Of a stretch of 64,000 nt of DNA, positions 24,873-34,357 are shown one piece after another. The notes under the pieces were generated by a model, which did no database searches, had not been told where the DNA came from, and was given only the letters and a program-made list of their open reading frames with translations. The stretch is taken from contig NZ_JAEINV010000012.1 in the NCBI RefSeq assembly GCF_016342705.1, forward strand, positions 50,767 to 114,766, in the 5' to 3' direction. How positions within the stretch are numbered: position 1 is the first letter of the stretch; each line of letters starts with the position of its first letter. Source of the DNA: Lutibacter sp. (GTDB lineage: Bacteria; Bacteroidota; Bacteroidia; Flavobacteriales; Flavobacteriaceae). The position numbers and the translations under genes were made by a program.

Positions 24873-27641
24873 GTGAGATATTTTAAAGAAGTTTTTTTTA
24901 TTTTTCTAATTTCTTGCTCTTTAAAAGCACAAGAATTGCCATCTATAGAAATATTTACTCCTGAAATATATGGAGGTGAAAATCAGAATTGGATGATTTC
25001 ACAAGGTTCAAATAAATTTATTTATATAGCAAATAATGAAGGTTTATTGGAATATGATGGAGCTACTTGGAAAATGTACGCTTCACCAAATAACACTATA
25101 ATAAGAGCTGTAAAAGTTGTTGATAATAAAATATATACGGGGTCTTATATGGAATTTGGATATTGGGAAAAAGACTCATTTGGAATGTTGAATTATAATT
25201 CTTTGGTGCCTAAGCTAAATGAAAAAATGATTGAAGATGAAAATATATGGAATATTATTACCTATCAAGATTGGATAATTTTTCAGTCATTTAATAGGAT
25301 TTATTTTTATAATCTGGCAAAAGATAAGTTCACAATTATAAATTCAAAAAATCCAATCTCTAAGGTATTTAACAATAATAATGCAATCTATTATTTTGTT
25401 AATAATGAAGGTTTATTTAAAATCAAAGAGGGAAAATCAAAATTAATTGTAAATAATTCAATATTAGATGTTAATATTTTAATTAATATTTTTTCAATTG
25501 ATGAGGGCCTACTTATTCAAACAAGAAATTCAGGTTTTTATATTTTTAAAGAGGGGAAGCTTCAAAAGTGGAAAAGCTCTGAATTGAATGATTTAGAAGG
25601 GATTAAAACATACAACAGTATTCAGTTAAAAGACAAAAGTTTTGTTTTAGGAACAATTTCAAATGGAATTATTTTTTTATCAAAAGAAGGTAAAATACAA
25701 TACCAATTAAACCAGAAAAATGGATTAAGTAATAACACGGCACTCTCACTTTTTGAAGATAGTGATGAGAATATTTGGGTAGGTTTAGACAATGGAATTA
25801 ATTGTATTAACATAAAATCTCCTGTAAATGTTTTTAATGATGACGACGGTTCTTTAGGAACTGTTTATACTTCAATTGTTTTTAATAATTACAGCTATTT
25901 AGGAACCAATCAAGGATTGTTTTACAAAAAAATAAATTCTAATGAAAGCTTTAAAATTATTACAGGAACCGCTGGTCAGGTTTGGAATTTATTTGAAAAT
26001 GATAATGAATTATTTTGTGGACATCATTTAGGGACTTATTTAATTAATGAAAATAAAGCCATAAAAATAAGTGATATATCGGGGACCTGGAGTTTTAGAA
26101 AAATCCCTGGTTCACAAAATAAATTATTACAAGGTAATTATAGTGGGTTTTATGTGTTAATTAATAATAATGGAAAATGGTTTTTAAAAAATAAAATAGT
26201 TGGATTTGATAATTCTGCAAGATACTTTGAATTTATTAATGCCAATGAGTTATTTGTAAGTCACGGGTATAAGGGAGTGTTTAAACTTAACGTAGATGCA
26301 AGTTTCGAAAAATTCACCAAAGTTTCAAAACAAAATGATGTTTCTATTGGAAAGAACTCTAGTTTAATAAAATTCAATAATTCTATTTTGTATGCTAATA
26401 ATAAAGGAGTTTATAAATATGATTTGATAACAAATAAATTTTTAATGGATTCTGTTTTAAGCCCTATGGTTAAAAATGAAACTTATTTATCTGGAAAATT
26501 AATAGTTGATAAAAGTCAAAAATTATGGGGTTTTACTAAAGAGAGTATGAACTATGTAACAATTAATGATTTAACAAAAGAATTTAATATTAATACAATA
26601 GATATTCCTGCATCTCTTAGGAAAGGTATAAGTGGATACGAAAACATTTCATTATACAAAGACAACAAATATTTATTAGGCACTTCAAATGGATATATTA
26701 CTTTAGATCTTGGCAATTTTGAAACTCGAAAAGAAAGCTTAATTTTTATTAATGAAATTTCAACAAAAAATAGGGAGTCAAATAAATCATTTGTGAATTT
26801 GAGAGATAATGGTGAATTTGCATTTGATCAAAACTCAATTGTTTTTAAATTTAGTGTCCCTGTTTTTGACAAATACCAATCAGTAACCTATCAATACAAA
26901 TTGGAAGGCTATTATAATAAATGGAGTGATTGGAGTGACCAAACAACATTAACTTTTGATAATTTAACATTTGGAGAGTATTCTTTTAGTGTTAGAGGGA
27001 AATTAGGAAATGAACTCACAAATAATATTGCTACTTATCATTTTCAAATATTAAAACCTTGGTATTTTTCATATTTTGCAATATTCATTTATGGTCTTCT
27101 GTTTTTTATATGTGCATTTTTATTGCATAAAGCCCATTTAAGGCATTATAAAAATCAATTAGCTCATAAACAATTAGAAAGTGAGCAATTAATTATTCGA
27201 ATGAAAAATGAAAAGTTGAACCAAGATATTGAAAATAAAAATAGAGAGTTGGCAATTTCGACAATGAGTATTATTAATAAAAATGAAGTACTCAATAGTA
27301 TAAAAAGTGAGTTAAAAACGAATAATATTGATTCAAGTAATTTACAAGTATTAAAATTAATTGACGGGAATTTAAATAACTCAAAAGACTGGGATGTTTT
27401 TAAGGAAGCCTTTAATAACGCTGATAAATATTTTTTAGATAAGATTAAAGAATTACACCCAAACTTAACTCCTAACGATTTGCGTTTTTGTGCATATTTA
27501 CGTTTAAACTTAACTTCTAAAGAAATTTCACCTTTACTCAACATGACTGTAAGAAGTGTTGAAACAAAACGCTACAGATTAAGAAAACAAATGGGTTTAC
27601 CCCATGATGCTTGTTTGGTAAGCTACATCTTAAATGTGTAA
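24873..27641 (+). CDS. Membrane-spanning PUL sensor-regulator (propeller, Y_Y_Y, LuxR-type HTH)
   Basis: A 922-aa one-component regulator that should sense glycan fragments in the periplasm and control the adjacent susC-to-GH3 genes. The signal peptide MRYFKEVFFIFLISCSLKAQ comes first. The large sensor has regulator-propeller repeats, such as NKFIYIANNEGLLEYDGATW and DSDENIWVGLDNGINCINI. A Y_Y_Y domain (YQYKLEGYYNKWSDWS) precedes a membrane helix near residues 730-755, a coiled coil follows (about 760-820), and a LuxR/GerE-like HTH ends the protein (LTPNDLRFCAYLRLNLTSKE, then ETKRYRLRKQM). No histidine kinase or receiver domain is present. The start is GTG at 24873. The PUL begins 287 bp downstream on the same strand. 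Confidence 0.85.
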   Translation: MRYFKEVFFIFLISCSLKAQELPSIEIFTPEIYGGENQNWMISQGSNKFIYIANNEGLLEYDGATWKMYASPNNTIIRAVKVVDNKIYTGSYMEFGYWEKDSFGMLNYNSLVPKLNEKMIEDENIWNIITYQDWIIFQSFNRIYFYNLAKDKFTIINSKNPISKVFNNNNAIYYFVNNEGLFKIKEGKSKLIVNNSILDVNILINIFSIDEGLLIQTRNSGFYIFKEGKLQKWKSSELNDLEGIKTYNSIQLKDKSFVLGTISNGIIFLSKEGKIQYQLNQKNGLSNNTALSLFEDSDENIWVGLDNGINCINIKSPVNVFNDDDGSLGTVYTSIVFNNYSYLGTNQGLFYKKINSNESFKIITGTAGQVWNLFENDNELFCGHHLGTYLINENKAIKISDISGTWSFRKIPGSQNKLLQGNYSGFYVLINNNGKWFLKNKIVGFDNSARYFEFINANELFVSHGYKGVFKLNVDASFEKFTKVSKQNDVSIGKNSSLIKFNNSILYANNKGVYKYDLITNKFLMDSVLSPMVKNETYLSGKLIVDKSQKLWGFTKESMNYVTINDLTKEFNINTIDIPASLRKGISGYENISLYKDNKYLLGTSNGYITLDLGNFETRKESLIFINEISTKNRESNKSFVNLRDNGEFAFDQNSIVFKFSVPVFDKYQSVTYQYKLEGYYNKWSDWSDQTTLTFDNLTFGEYSFSVRGKLGNELTNNIATYHFQILKPWYFSYFAIFIYGLLFFICAFLLHKAHLRHYKNQLAHKQLESEQLIIRMKNEKLNQDIENKNRELAISTMSIINKNEVLNSIKSELKTNNIDSSNLQVLKLIDGNLNNSKDWDVFKEAFNNADKYFLDKIKELHPNLTPNDLRFCAYLRLNLTSKEISPLLNMTVRSVETKRYRLRKQMGLPHDACLVSYILNV

Positions 27642-27928
27642 TACCACATCATATGTTAATTTCACTACGACATTACCACAACGCAAACGTTGTAATTAAG
27701 CAAAAAGCTTTAATTTCTTTACAACATTAAAAAGTATTTAATATCGCCTAGCCTAATATTCATAACGATTCAGTAGGGAATTTTTATTTTTTTTAAGTTT
27801 TAATTCAGCTGTCTGTTTTTTGTTGTGGTACACTTTCATTTATAGGAGAGAATATTGTGTAATTTTAAGAATATTCTTTAGGGATTTATCCAATAGATAT
27901 AATCAAACAAAATTTTAACTTAACTCAA
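27642..27928 (+). promoter_or_regulatory. Upstream region of the glucan susC
   Basis: 287 bp between regulator and susC. It contains AACGCAAACGTT, a partial inverted repeat around AATTAAGC/GCTTTAATT, and a hairpin AGAATATT/AATATTCT (27849-27856 with 27870-27877) in the probable 5' leader. No clear consensus promoter is seen, in line with activation by the LuxR-type regulator. Confidence 0.35.
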
Positions 27929-30900
27929 ATGTTTATGAAATTTAAATTATTCACCAAAAAAGTCAGATTACTTTTCTCACTTTTTTTATTCTTAGGTATT
28001 TTTGTTGTTACGGCACAAACCTTAGAAGTTAATGGTACCGTAATTGATGCAAATGAAGTTCCTTTACCCGGAGTTTCTATTGTTGTTAAAAATACAACAA
28101 AAGGGACAACAACAGATTTTGGAGGTAAATTTGCATTGTCAAATATTCAAAAAGGAGAGGTGTTGGTTTTCTCTTTTATGGGATACAAATCGATAGAAAT
28201 TGTGATTAACAATTCTAATTACTTGAATATTACACTTAATGAAGATACTCAAACATTAAATGAGGTTGTTGTGACAGCTTTAGGTATTAAGCGTGAGGAA
28301 AAAGCGCTTGGGTATGCAGTTCAAAAAGTAGCTGGAGCAGACATTCAAAGAGTATCAGGTGTAGATGTTACTTCATCTCTTACGGGTAAAGTAGCTGGTC
28401 TTTTGGTTTTAAATTCCACAGATTTTGCTGCTACTCCAGTACTTACTATTCGTGGTGAATCTCCGCTATTAGTAATAGATGGTATTGCTTATGAAAATAA
28501 AACACTAGGAGATATATCTTCTGAAGATATCGAATCTATGAGTGTATTAAAAGGAGCAACTGCTTCAGCGCTATATGGTTTTCGTGGTGCAAGTGGAGCT
28601 ATTTTAATTACTACAAAAAACGGAAGTTCTAATAGTACAGGTATTACGGTAGATTATGCAACTAATACCATGTTCTCATCTGGGTTTTTAGCAATTCCTG
28701 AAAAACAAAGTCTTTATGGCCGAGGTAGTAATAATACTTATGATAAAAATTCTACGAGCTCTTGGGGTACAGTTATGGAAGGACAAATTCTTAATCAATG
28801 GGATCCTTTCTTAAAGGCATATAGTGATTACGAATATTTACCTGTTGGAAAAGATAACTTTAGTAATTTTTTAGAGCAAGGGTATGTTACGAATAATAAT
28901 TTAAATATTGGATTTAAACAAGATAACATTTCCTTAAGAAGTTCACTTAACTGGACACAAAATAAAGGTATTTACCCAAATTCTGTATTAGATAAATTTA
29001 CTTATACTTTTGGTGGAGAAGTAAATTTAGATAAATTTAAATTGAATTCAAATTTAGCATATTCAAGAAAAACATCTCCAAATCAGGGGTCAAATGGGTA
29101 TACATCATATGACCCAATGTATTCACTGTTAATTTGGTCGAGTGCAGATTATAATATTTTGGATTATAAGAACAATTACTGGATTGATCCAGGTGTAAAA
29201 CAAAATTTTACCTATCAATCTGGTATAAATAATCCATATTTTGATAAATACGAAAAAATAAATGAGACTTCTCGTGATATTTTTAATGCTGATTTATCTG
29301 CAAGTTATGAATTAACAGATTGGTTAAAAGCAACTATTCGAACTGGTCTTGATTTTTATACAGACCGCGGAGAGCTGAGACTTTCAAAAGGTTCCTATAC
29401 CCAATCAGGTAATACCGCTGTACCAGGTAATCTTTATACTTGGAATGGCGGACCAGCAGGTGGATATGTTACAGGTCAAACACAAGGATTTAGTATAAAT
29501 AGTGATTTTTTACTTACAGGTGATAGAGCATTTGATAAATTTAATATTGAATATCTAGCGGGTGGAACTATATATTACAAAAAAGATGATAATATTTATG
29601 CAAATACTGTAGGTGGTATTTCTATACCAGACTATTTTTCATTGAATGCATCTGTAAACCCAGCGAATGTTTCAGAAAGCACATATGCAAGACAAGTAAA
29701 TTCTGCATTTGGTAGAGTTGCTTTTTCTTGGGATAAATTAGTTTATATAGATATAACAGGGCGTAATGACTGGAGTTCAACTCTTGCAAAAGAAACACAA
29801 TCATACTTTTACCCATCAGTTGCTACTAGTTTTATTGTATCGGAACTATTACCAGAATCAACAAAAGATTGGTTAGATTTATTTAAGATTAGAAGTTCTT
29901 GGACTCAATCAAAAGGAATGGCAGGTATTTATGATATTAACAGTTCTTTTACAATTAATAGTGGTACTTGGAATACTTTTAATGGAGCAAGTACGCCTTC
30001 AAATTTATACCCAACAAATATTATTCCATCAAGTGCAGAAACTTTTGAAGTAGGTTTACAAGGAATGATGTTTAAAAATAGATTAATGCTTGATGTATCT
30101 CACTATAGTAAAAGATTTTACGATGGTATTATAACTGGACCAATATCATCAGCAAGCGGATATTCAGGAGTTTTCACAAATTCAGAAGAAGAAATAACCC
30201 GTCGTGGTTGGGAAGTAACACTAAATGCAACACCAATTAAAAATAAAGATTGGCAATTAGATTTAGGTATGAACTGGTCCACTTTTAAACGTGTTTACAC
30301 AAAATTGGATCCAACTTATACAACTGTAAAACCATGGATAGAAGTTGGAGAACGTGTTGATGCATATGTAGGTAGAGAATTTTTAACAGATCCAGCAACA
30401 GGAGCATTTATCTATAATAATGGAAGAATCGCAAAAAGTGGATACGATTCAGTTTTTGGATATTCTGACCCAGATTGGCTTTGGGGAGTAAATTCTACTT
30501 TAAAATATAAAGACTTTAGTTTATTTCTATCTTTGGATGGTGTAGTAGGGGGAATGATGACAACTAGGACTGAAAGTTATATGTGGAACTCAGGAGGTCA
30601 TCCAGATTCTTTAACACCTGAGAGAGCATTAGACGTTGCTACACCTGGTTCAACAAACTATATTGGTGAAGGTGTGAAAATTGTATCAGGTACAGTTACC
30701 TATGATGCCGTTGGTAATATTACAAGTGACACACGTGTTTTTGCTCCTAATGATATTGCAACAACCTATAAGCAAGCAATGCAAGATTTGCATGCTGGTA
30801 GTGCTTGGGGAGGGTCAGGAACACGTAATGATGCGTATTCTAAAACCTTTTATAAACTACGAGAAATGTCTATAACTTATACGTTCCCAAGTAAATACTT

Positions 30901-31060
30901 ACAAGGTTGGGCTGCAAAGGCTGCATCCGTAAGTTTTGTTGGGCAAAATGTGCTTTTATGGGCTAAAGATTTTAAATATTCTGACCCTGACGGTGGTTAT
31001 GAAGATTTTTCTGACCCATCAGTAAGATACCTTGGAGCGAATATTAAACTTACATTTTAA
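27929..31060 (+). CDS. SusC/RagA-family TonB-dependent outer-membrane transporter (glucan PUL)
   Basis: A 1043-aa transporter that imports oligosaccharides through the outer membrane with TonB energy. Signal peptide at residues 1-30 (LFSLFLFLGIFVVTAQ). The carboxypeptidase-like domain (VNGTVIDANEVPLPGVSIVVKNTTKGTTTDFGGKF, split here for reading) spans about 33-115. A TonB-box region and plug follow (LNEVVVTALGIKREEKALGYAV; LLVIDGIAYENKT; GATASALYGFRGASGAILITTK), then a 22-strand barrel ending NIKLTF with a terminal aromatic. ATG at 27935 is an equally good start. It is the first gene of the structural PUL with SusD 12 bp after. Substrate cannot be read from it; neighbours point to beta-glucan. 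Confidence 0.95.
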   Translation: MFMKFKLFTKKVRLLFSLFLFLGIFVVTAQTLEVNGTVIDANEVPLPGVSIVVKNTTKGTTTDFGGKFALSNIQKGEVLVFSFMGYKSIEIVINNSNYLNITLNEDTQTLNEVVVTALGIKREEKALGYAVQKVAGADIQRVSGVDVTSSLTGKVAGLLVLNSTDFAATPVLTIRGESPLLVIDGIAYENKTLGDISSEDIESMSVLKGATASALYGFRGASGAILITTKNGSSNSTGITVDYATNTMFSSGFLAIPEKQSLYGRGSNNTYDKNSTSSWGTVMEGQILNQWDPFLKAYSDYEYLPVGKDNFSNFLEQGYVTNNNLNIGFKQDNISLRSSLNWTQNKGIYPNSVLDKFTYTFGGEVNLDKFKLNSNLAYSRKTSPNQGSNGYTSYDPMYSLLIWSSADYNILDYKNNYWIDPGVKQNFTYQSGINNPYFDKYEKINETSRDIFNADLSASYELTDWLKATIRTGLDFYTDRGELRLSKGSYTQSGNTAVPGNLYTWNGGPAGGYVTGQTQGFSINSDFLLTGDRAFDKFNIEYLAGGTIYYKKDDNIYANTVGGISIPDYFSLNASVNPANVSESTYARQVNSAFGRVAFSWDKLVYIDITGRNDWSSTLAKETQSYFYPSVATSFIVSELLPESTKDWLDLFKIRSSWTQSKGMAGIYDINSSFTINSGTWNTFNGASTPSNLYPTNIIPSSAETFEVGLQGMMFKNRLMLDVSHYSKRFYDGIITGPISSASGYSGVFTNSEEEITRRGWEVTLNATPIKNKDWQLDLGMNWSTFKRVYTKLDPTYTTVKPWIEVGERVDAYVGREFLTDPATGAFIYNNGRIAKSGYDSVFGYSDPDWLWGVNSTLKYKDFSLFLSLDGVVGGMMTTRTESYMWNSGGHPDSLTPERALDVATPGSTNYIGEGVKIVSGTVTYDAVGNITSDTRVFAPNDIATTYKQAMQDLHAGSAWGGSGTRNDAYSKTFYKLREMSITYTFPSKYLQGWAAKAASVSFVGQNVLLWAKDFKYSDPDGGYEDFSDPSVRYLGANIKLTF

Positions 31061-31072
31061 TCTAATAGAACA

Positions 31073-32590
31073 ATGAAAAATTATATATATACATATTTAG
31101 CCGTATTTTCTCTTATCATTGTAGCTTCATGCAGCAATTTTGAGGATATAAATACTGACCCGAATAAGCCTACAACTGTAGCGCCTGAAATGCTTGCTAC
31201 ACAAGTATTGAAAGATTCTTATAGATTTTGGAACCCAAATCCAACTGATTTTTCTTACGCAAACTTATATAATAAGCATACGGCAATACTTCAAACAAAT
31301 CCAAATCCGTATCAATATTATTATTCATATTATCCTTATGGAAGTTGGGGATATCAGAAATTAACAAGTCTTAAACGTATGGTTGAGTTTTCTGAAGGAA
31401 GTTCAACGGAATCTTCATATAAAGGATTGGCTTTGTTTATGAAGGCTTCTTACGGTTTTTCAGCAACATTAGAAATGGGTGATGTTCCATATTCTGAAGC
31501 AGGATTGGCGGAAGAAGGAATTACCAAACCAAAGTACGATAAACAAGCTGATGTATTTGTGGCTATTTTAAATGATTTGAAAACAGCAGAAACATATTTT
31601 GCATCAGGAACAAATTTTTCTGGTGACATCATGTTTAATGGAGATGTTACGAAATGGCGTAAACTTTGTAATGCTATGCAATTAAAGGTTTTACAAACTA
31701 TGAGCAAAAAAATTACTGCTGAACAAAAAACTCGTTTTGCTGCTATAGTAGCTGCAAATAATTTAATGACAGGAAATGCAGATAATTTTAAATTAGTATA
31801 TACAGATAATCCAAACGCAACTCACCCTTTCTGGAACGGAGAAGGTATTAGAATTACGGACGCTGTTTCAAAATTGGTTGTAGATGCATTAAAAAACACC
31901 AATGATCGTAGATTGTTTTATTTTGCAGAACCAGCAGCAGCATTAATTACAGGTGGAGCAACAGAATCACAGTTTTCAGCTTATGAAGGTGCTCCAACTG
32001 AATTAGCTGCAGATGCTTTATATATTAATGGTCAAGCTGGTCAATATTCTTTAGTAAATAAACGATATACTTTATCTAGAGCTGGTGACCCAATGATTTT
32101 ATTCACCTATGCTGAACAATGTTTTATAATTGCTGAAGCAATTGAAGAAGGTTGGGTTGCAGGAAGTTCACAAACTTATTATGAAAATGGAGTGAAAGCA
32201 ATGCTTGCATATTATATGGCATTACCTTCTACTGGAACTCATGGAATGGCAATCACACAATCTTATATTGATGGTTATTTTACAGGTGCTGCTGCTTTTG
32301 CAGCAACTAAAACAGATCGTTTACACCAAATTTGGACACAAAGATGGCTGATAGATTTCTTTCAAGGAAATGGTGGGAATTATCCACAATTCCTTCGCAC
32401 AGGTTATCCAGTCTATCCTATAGATCCTTCAACTAGTATGAATCCAGATGATTCAGCCTTATATCCTCAACGATGGAAGTACCCAACCAGCGAATTAACT
32501 ACAAATGCAGAAAATTATTTAAAAGCGGTTGATGAGCAATATGGTGGATATGATGGAATAAACCTAAAGCCATGGTATTTGCAAAATTAG
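31073..32590 (+). CDS. SusD/RagB-like nutrient-binding lipoprotein (glucan PUL)
   Basis: A 505-aa surface lipoprotein that caps the SusC channel and binds glycan. Lipoprotein signal: LIIVASCSNFEDINTDPNKP, Cys in VASCS. The family pattern of the SusD-like type 2 group is visible in INTDPNKPT, DVPYSEAG, LGTNF-like loops and the C-terminal LPQRW-type motif (SALYPQRWKYP). Helical TPR-like parts run through the middle. It is separated by 12 bp from susC and followed by a stable hairpin, beyond which the enzyme genes begin. Confidence 0.9.
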   Translation: MKNYIYTYLAVFSLIIVASCSNFEDINTDPNKPTTVAPEMLATQVLKDSYRFWNPNPTDFSYANLYNKHTAILQTNPNPYQYYYSYYPYGSWGYQKLTSLKRMVEFSEGSSTESSYKGLALFMKASYGFSATLEMGDVPYSEAGLAEEGITKPKYDKQADVFVAILNDLKTAETYFASGTNFSGDIMFNGDVTKWRKLCNAMQLKVLQTMSKKITAEQKTRFAAIVAANNLMTGNADNFKLVYTDNPNATHPFWNGEGIRITDAVSKLVVDALKNTNDRRLFYFAEPAAALITGGATESQFSAYEGAPTELAADALYINGQAGQYSLVNKRYTLSRAGDPMILFTYAEQCFIIAEAIEEGWVAGSSQTYYENGVKAMLAYYMALPSTGTHGMAITQSYIDGYFTGAAAFAATKTDRLHQIWTQRWLIDFFQGNGGNYPQFLRTGYPVYPIDPSTSMNPDDSALYPQRWKYPTSELTTNAENYLKAVDEQYGGYDGINLKPWYLQN

Positions 32591-32607
32591 TTGAAATCAT
32601 AACTAAA

Positions 32608-32637
32608 TAAGAACTCCTCTTATAGGAGGAGTTCTTA
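32608..32637 (+). terminator. Intercistronic hairpin after susD
   Basis: A 12-bp perfect stem (32608-32619 with 32626-32637, AAGAACTCCTC core) and a 6-nt loop, without a T-tract. It may stabilise the susCD part of the mRNA or cause partial termination, lowering enzyme expression relative to SusC/SusD. Confidence 0.5.
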
Positions 32638-32781
32638 TCCAATAAAAAAATGTTAATTCATATTTTTATTGATGAGTATAATTAAGTGTATTTCTATATT
32701 AATTAAGTTTTGTTTTATTTGTTGCTTCTGTCTTTTATTTACAAAATGCAGAAGCAACTTTTAAAATATAGAGTATTCAAA

Positions 32782-34356
32782 ATGAGAAAAATAAAAAAAA
32801 TATCTACGGTTTTATTGATAATATCTTTTGCATTTCTTTTGGGATGTAATTCAACTAAAACTAGCTTGAAAAGCAATATTAATTTTGCTAATAACAAAGT
32901 TGTTGCACATAGAGGAGCTTGGAAGATGCATAATCTTCCTCAAAATTCAATAGCTTCGCTTAAGAAAGCAATTCAATTAAACTGTTCAGGTTCAGAATTT
33001 GATGTTAGAATGACTGCAGATAATGTGCTAATTGTAACACATGACCCACAATATAATAATTTAGAAATTGAAAAAACCAACTATTCAGAATTAGCGGCTT
33101 TTAAATTATTCAATGGAGAAAAGCTCCCAACTTTAAAAGAATATCTTTTGGCTGGGATTAAAAACAATACCACCACTAGATTGTTTTGTGAGATAAAACC
33201 TTCAAAAATAAGTAAGGAAAGAGGACAGCTTATAGCAACTAAAGTGGTTCAAATGGTTGAAGCGCTAAAAGCAAAAGATTTGTTAGTGTATATAAGCTTT
33301 GATTATGATATACTAAAAAAAATTATACAATTAGAACCATCAGCTTTAATCCAATATTTAGAAAGCAATAAATCACTTGAGCAATTAAAAAAAGATGGTA
33401 TTAGTGGTATTGATTACTACTATAATAATTATAAAAACAATTTAAAAACAATTGAAAACGCAAAAACAATAGGTATTGCTTTAAATGCTTGGACTGTAAA
33501 TGATGTTGCTGATATGGAATGGTTGCTGGCAAATAAATTCGATTTTATTACAACAGATGAACCTATACTATTGTTAGAACCCGAAGAGAAAAGAGCTGCT
33601 AACTATAAAGAATATAACCTTGTTTGGTCAGACGAATTTGAATATTCAGGTTTGCCTGATTCATTAAAATGGAATTATAGATCTGGAGGGCAGGGTTTTG
33701 GTAATAATGAAAAACAGTTTTATTTAGAAAAATCTTTAGAGAATTCATTTGTTAAAAATGGAAAATTACATATTGTAGCTTTAAAAAAAGACATTGAAAA
33801 TAAACATTATACTTCAGCAAGGTTAACAACTTATAATAGGTTTGTTTTTCAATACGGAAAAATTGAAGTAATGGCAAAATTACCTGAAGGAAAAGGAACT
33901 TGGCCAGCAATTTGGATGCTTCCAGAAAGTCTTCGTAAAAAAGAAGAGTCTTGGCCTTTGTGTGGCGAAATTGATATTATGGAACATGTTGGGAAAGACC
34001 CAAATATGGTCCATGTTTCACTACATTCCAAAGAATACAATCATATAATGAATACTCAAATAACACATTTTGATAGAATTTCTGATGTTTTTAATGACTT
34101 TCACTTATACGGAATTGAATGGACACCAGAATTTATGAAGTTTTATATAGACAATAAATTGTTTTTTGAAGCTAAAAAAGGGGAAAATGGAATGGTTTCT
34201 ACGAACGAAGGTTGGCCTTTTGATAAGCCTTATTTTTTAATCTTAAATCTTGCCATTGGTGGAAATTGGGGAGGTGAAATTGATGATGCAATTTTTCCTT
34301 CTGAAATGTTAGTAGATTATGTTAGAATATACCAAAAAGCAACAAATAAAAATTAG
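32782..34356 (+). CDS. Lipoprotein fusion: glycerophosphodiester phosphodiesterase (GDPD) + GH16 beta-glucanase
   Basis: Start chosen at the ATG at 32782 (524 aa), giving a clean lipoprotein signal MRKIKKISTVLLIISFAFLL with Cys in GCNST; the ATGs at 32710 and 32746 add unlikely leader. Residues about 35-265 are a GDPD domain with all key residues visible: His43-Arg44 in AHRGAW, Glu72 and Asp74 in SEFDVRM, His87 in THDP, and Glu in FCEIKP. Residues about 275-524 are a GH16 domain (YNLVWSDEFEYSG) with the catalytic motif EIDIME: Glu396 nucleophile, Asp398, Glu401 acid/base. The GH16 part resembles laminarinase-type members (beta-1,3-glucan). Both active sites look intact, so one chain may remove a phosphodiester-linked group and cut the glucan. 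The fusion is unusual. Confidence 0.85.
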   Translation: MRKIKKISTVLLIISFAFLLGCNSTKTSLKSNINFANNKVVAHRGAWKMHNLPQNSIASLKKAIQLNCSGSEFDVRMTADNVLIVTHDPQYNNLEIEKTNYSELAAFKLFNGEKLPTLKEYLLAGIKNNTTTRLFCEIKPSKISKERGQLIATKVVQMVEALKAKDLLVYISFDYDILKKIIQLEPSALIQYLESNKSLEQLKKDGISGIDYYYNNYKNNLKTIENAKTIGIALNAWTVNDVADMEWLLANKFDFITTDEPILLLEPEEKRAANYKEYNLVWSDEFEYSGLPDSLKWNYRSGGQGFGNNEKQFYLEKSLENSFVKNGKLHIVALKKDIENKHYTSARLTTYNRFVFQYGKIEVMAKLPEGKGTWPAIWMLPESLRKKEESWPLCGEIDIMEHVGKDPNMVHVSLHSKEYNHIMNTQITHFDRISDVFNDFHLYGIEWTPEFMKFYIDNKLFFEAKKGENGMVSTNEGWPFDKPYFLILNLAIGGNWGGEIDDAIFPSEMLVDYVRIYQKATNKN

Positions 34357-34357
34357 G

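Noticed and set aside
27302..27316. AGTGAGTTAAAAAC as a fourth copy of the element palindrome
   Set aside because: It is only a half-match inside the regulator coding sequence and outside the element.
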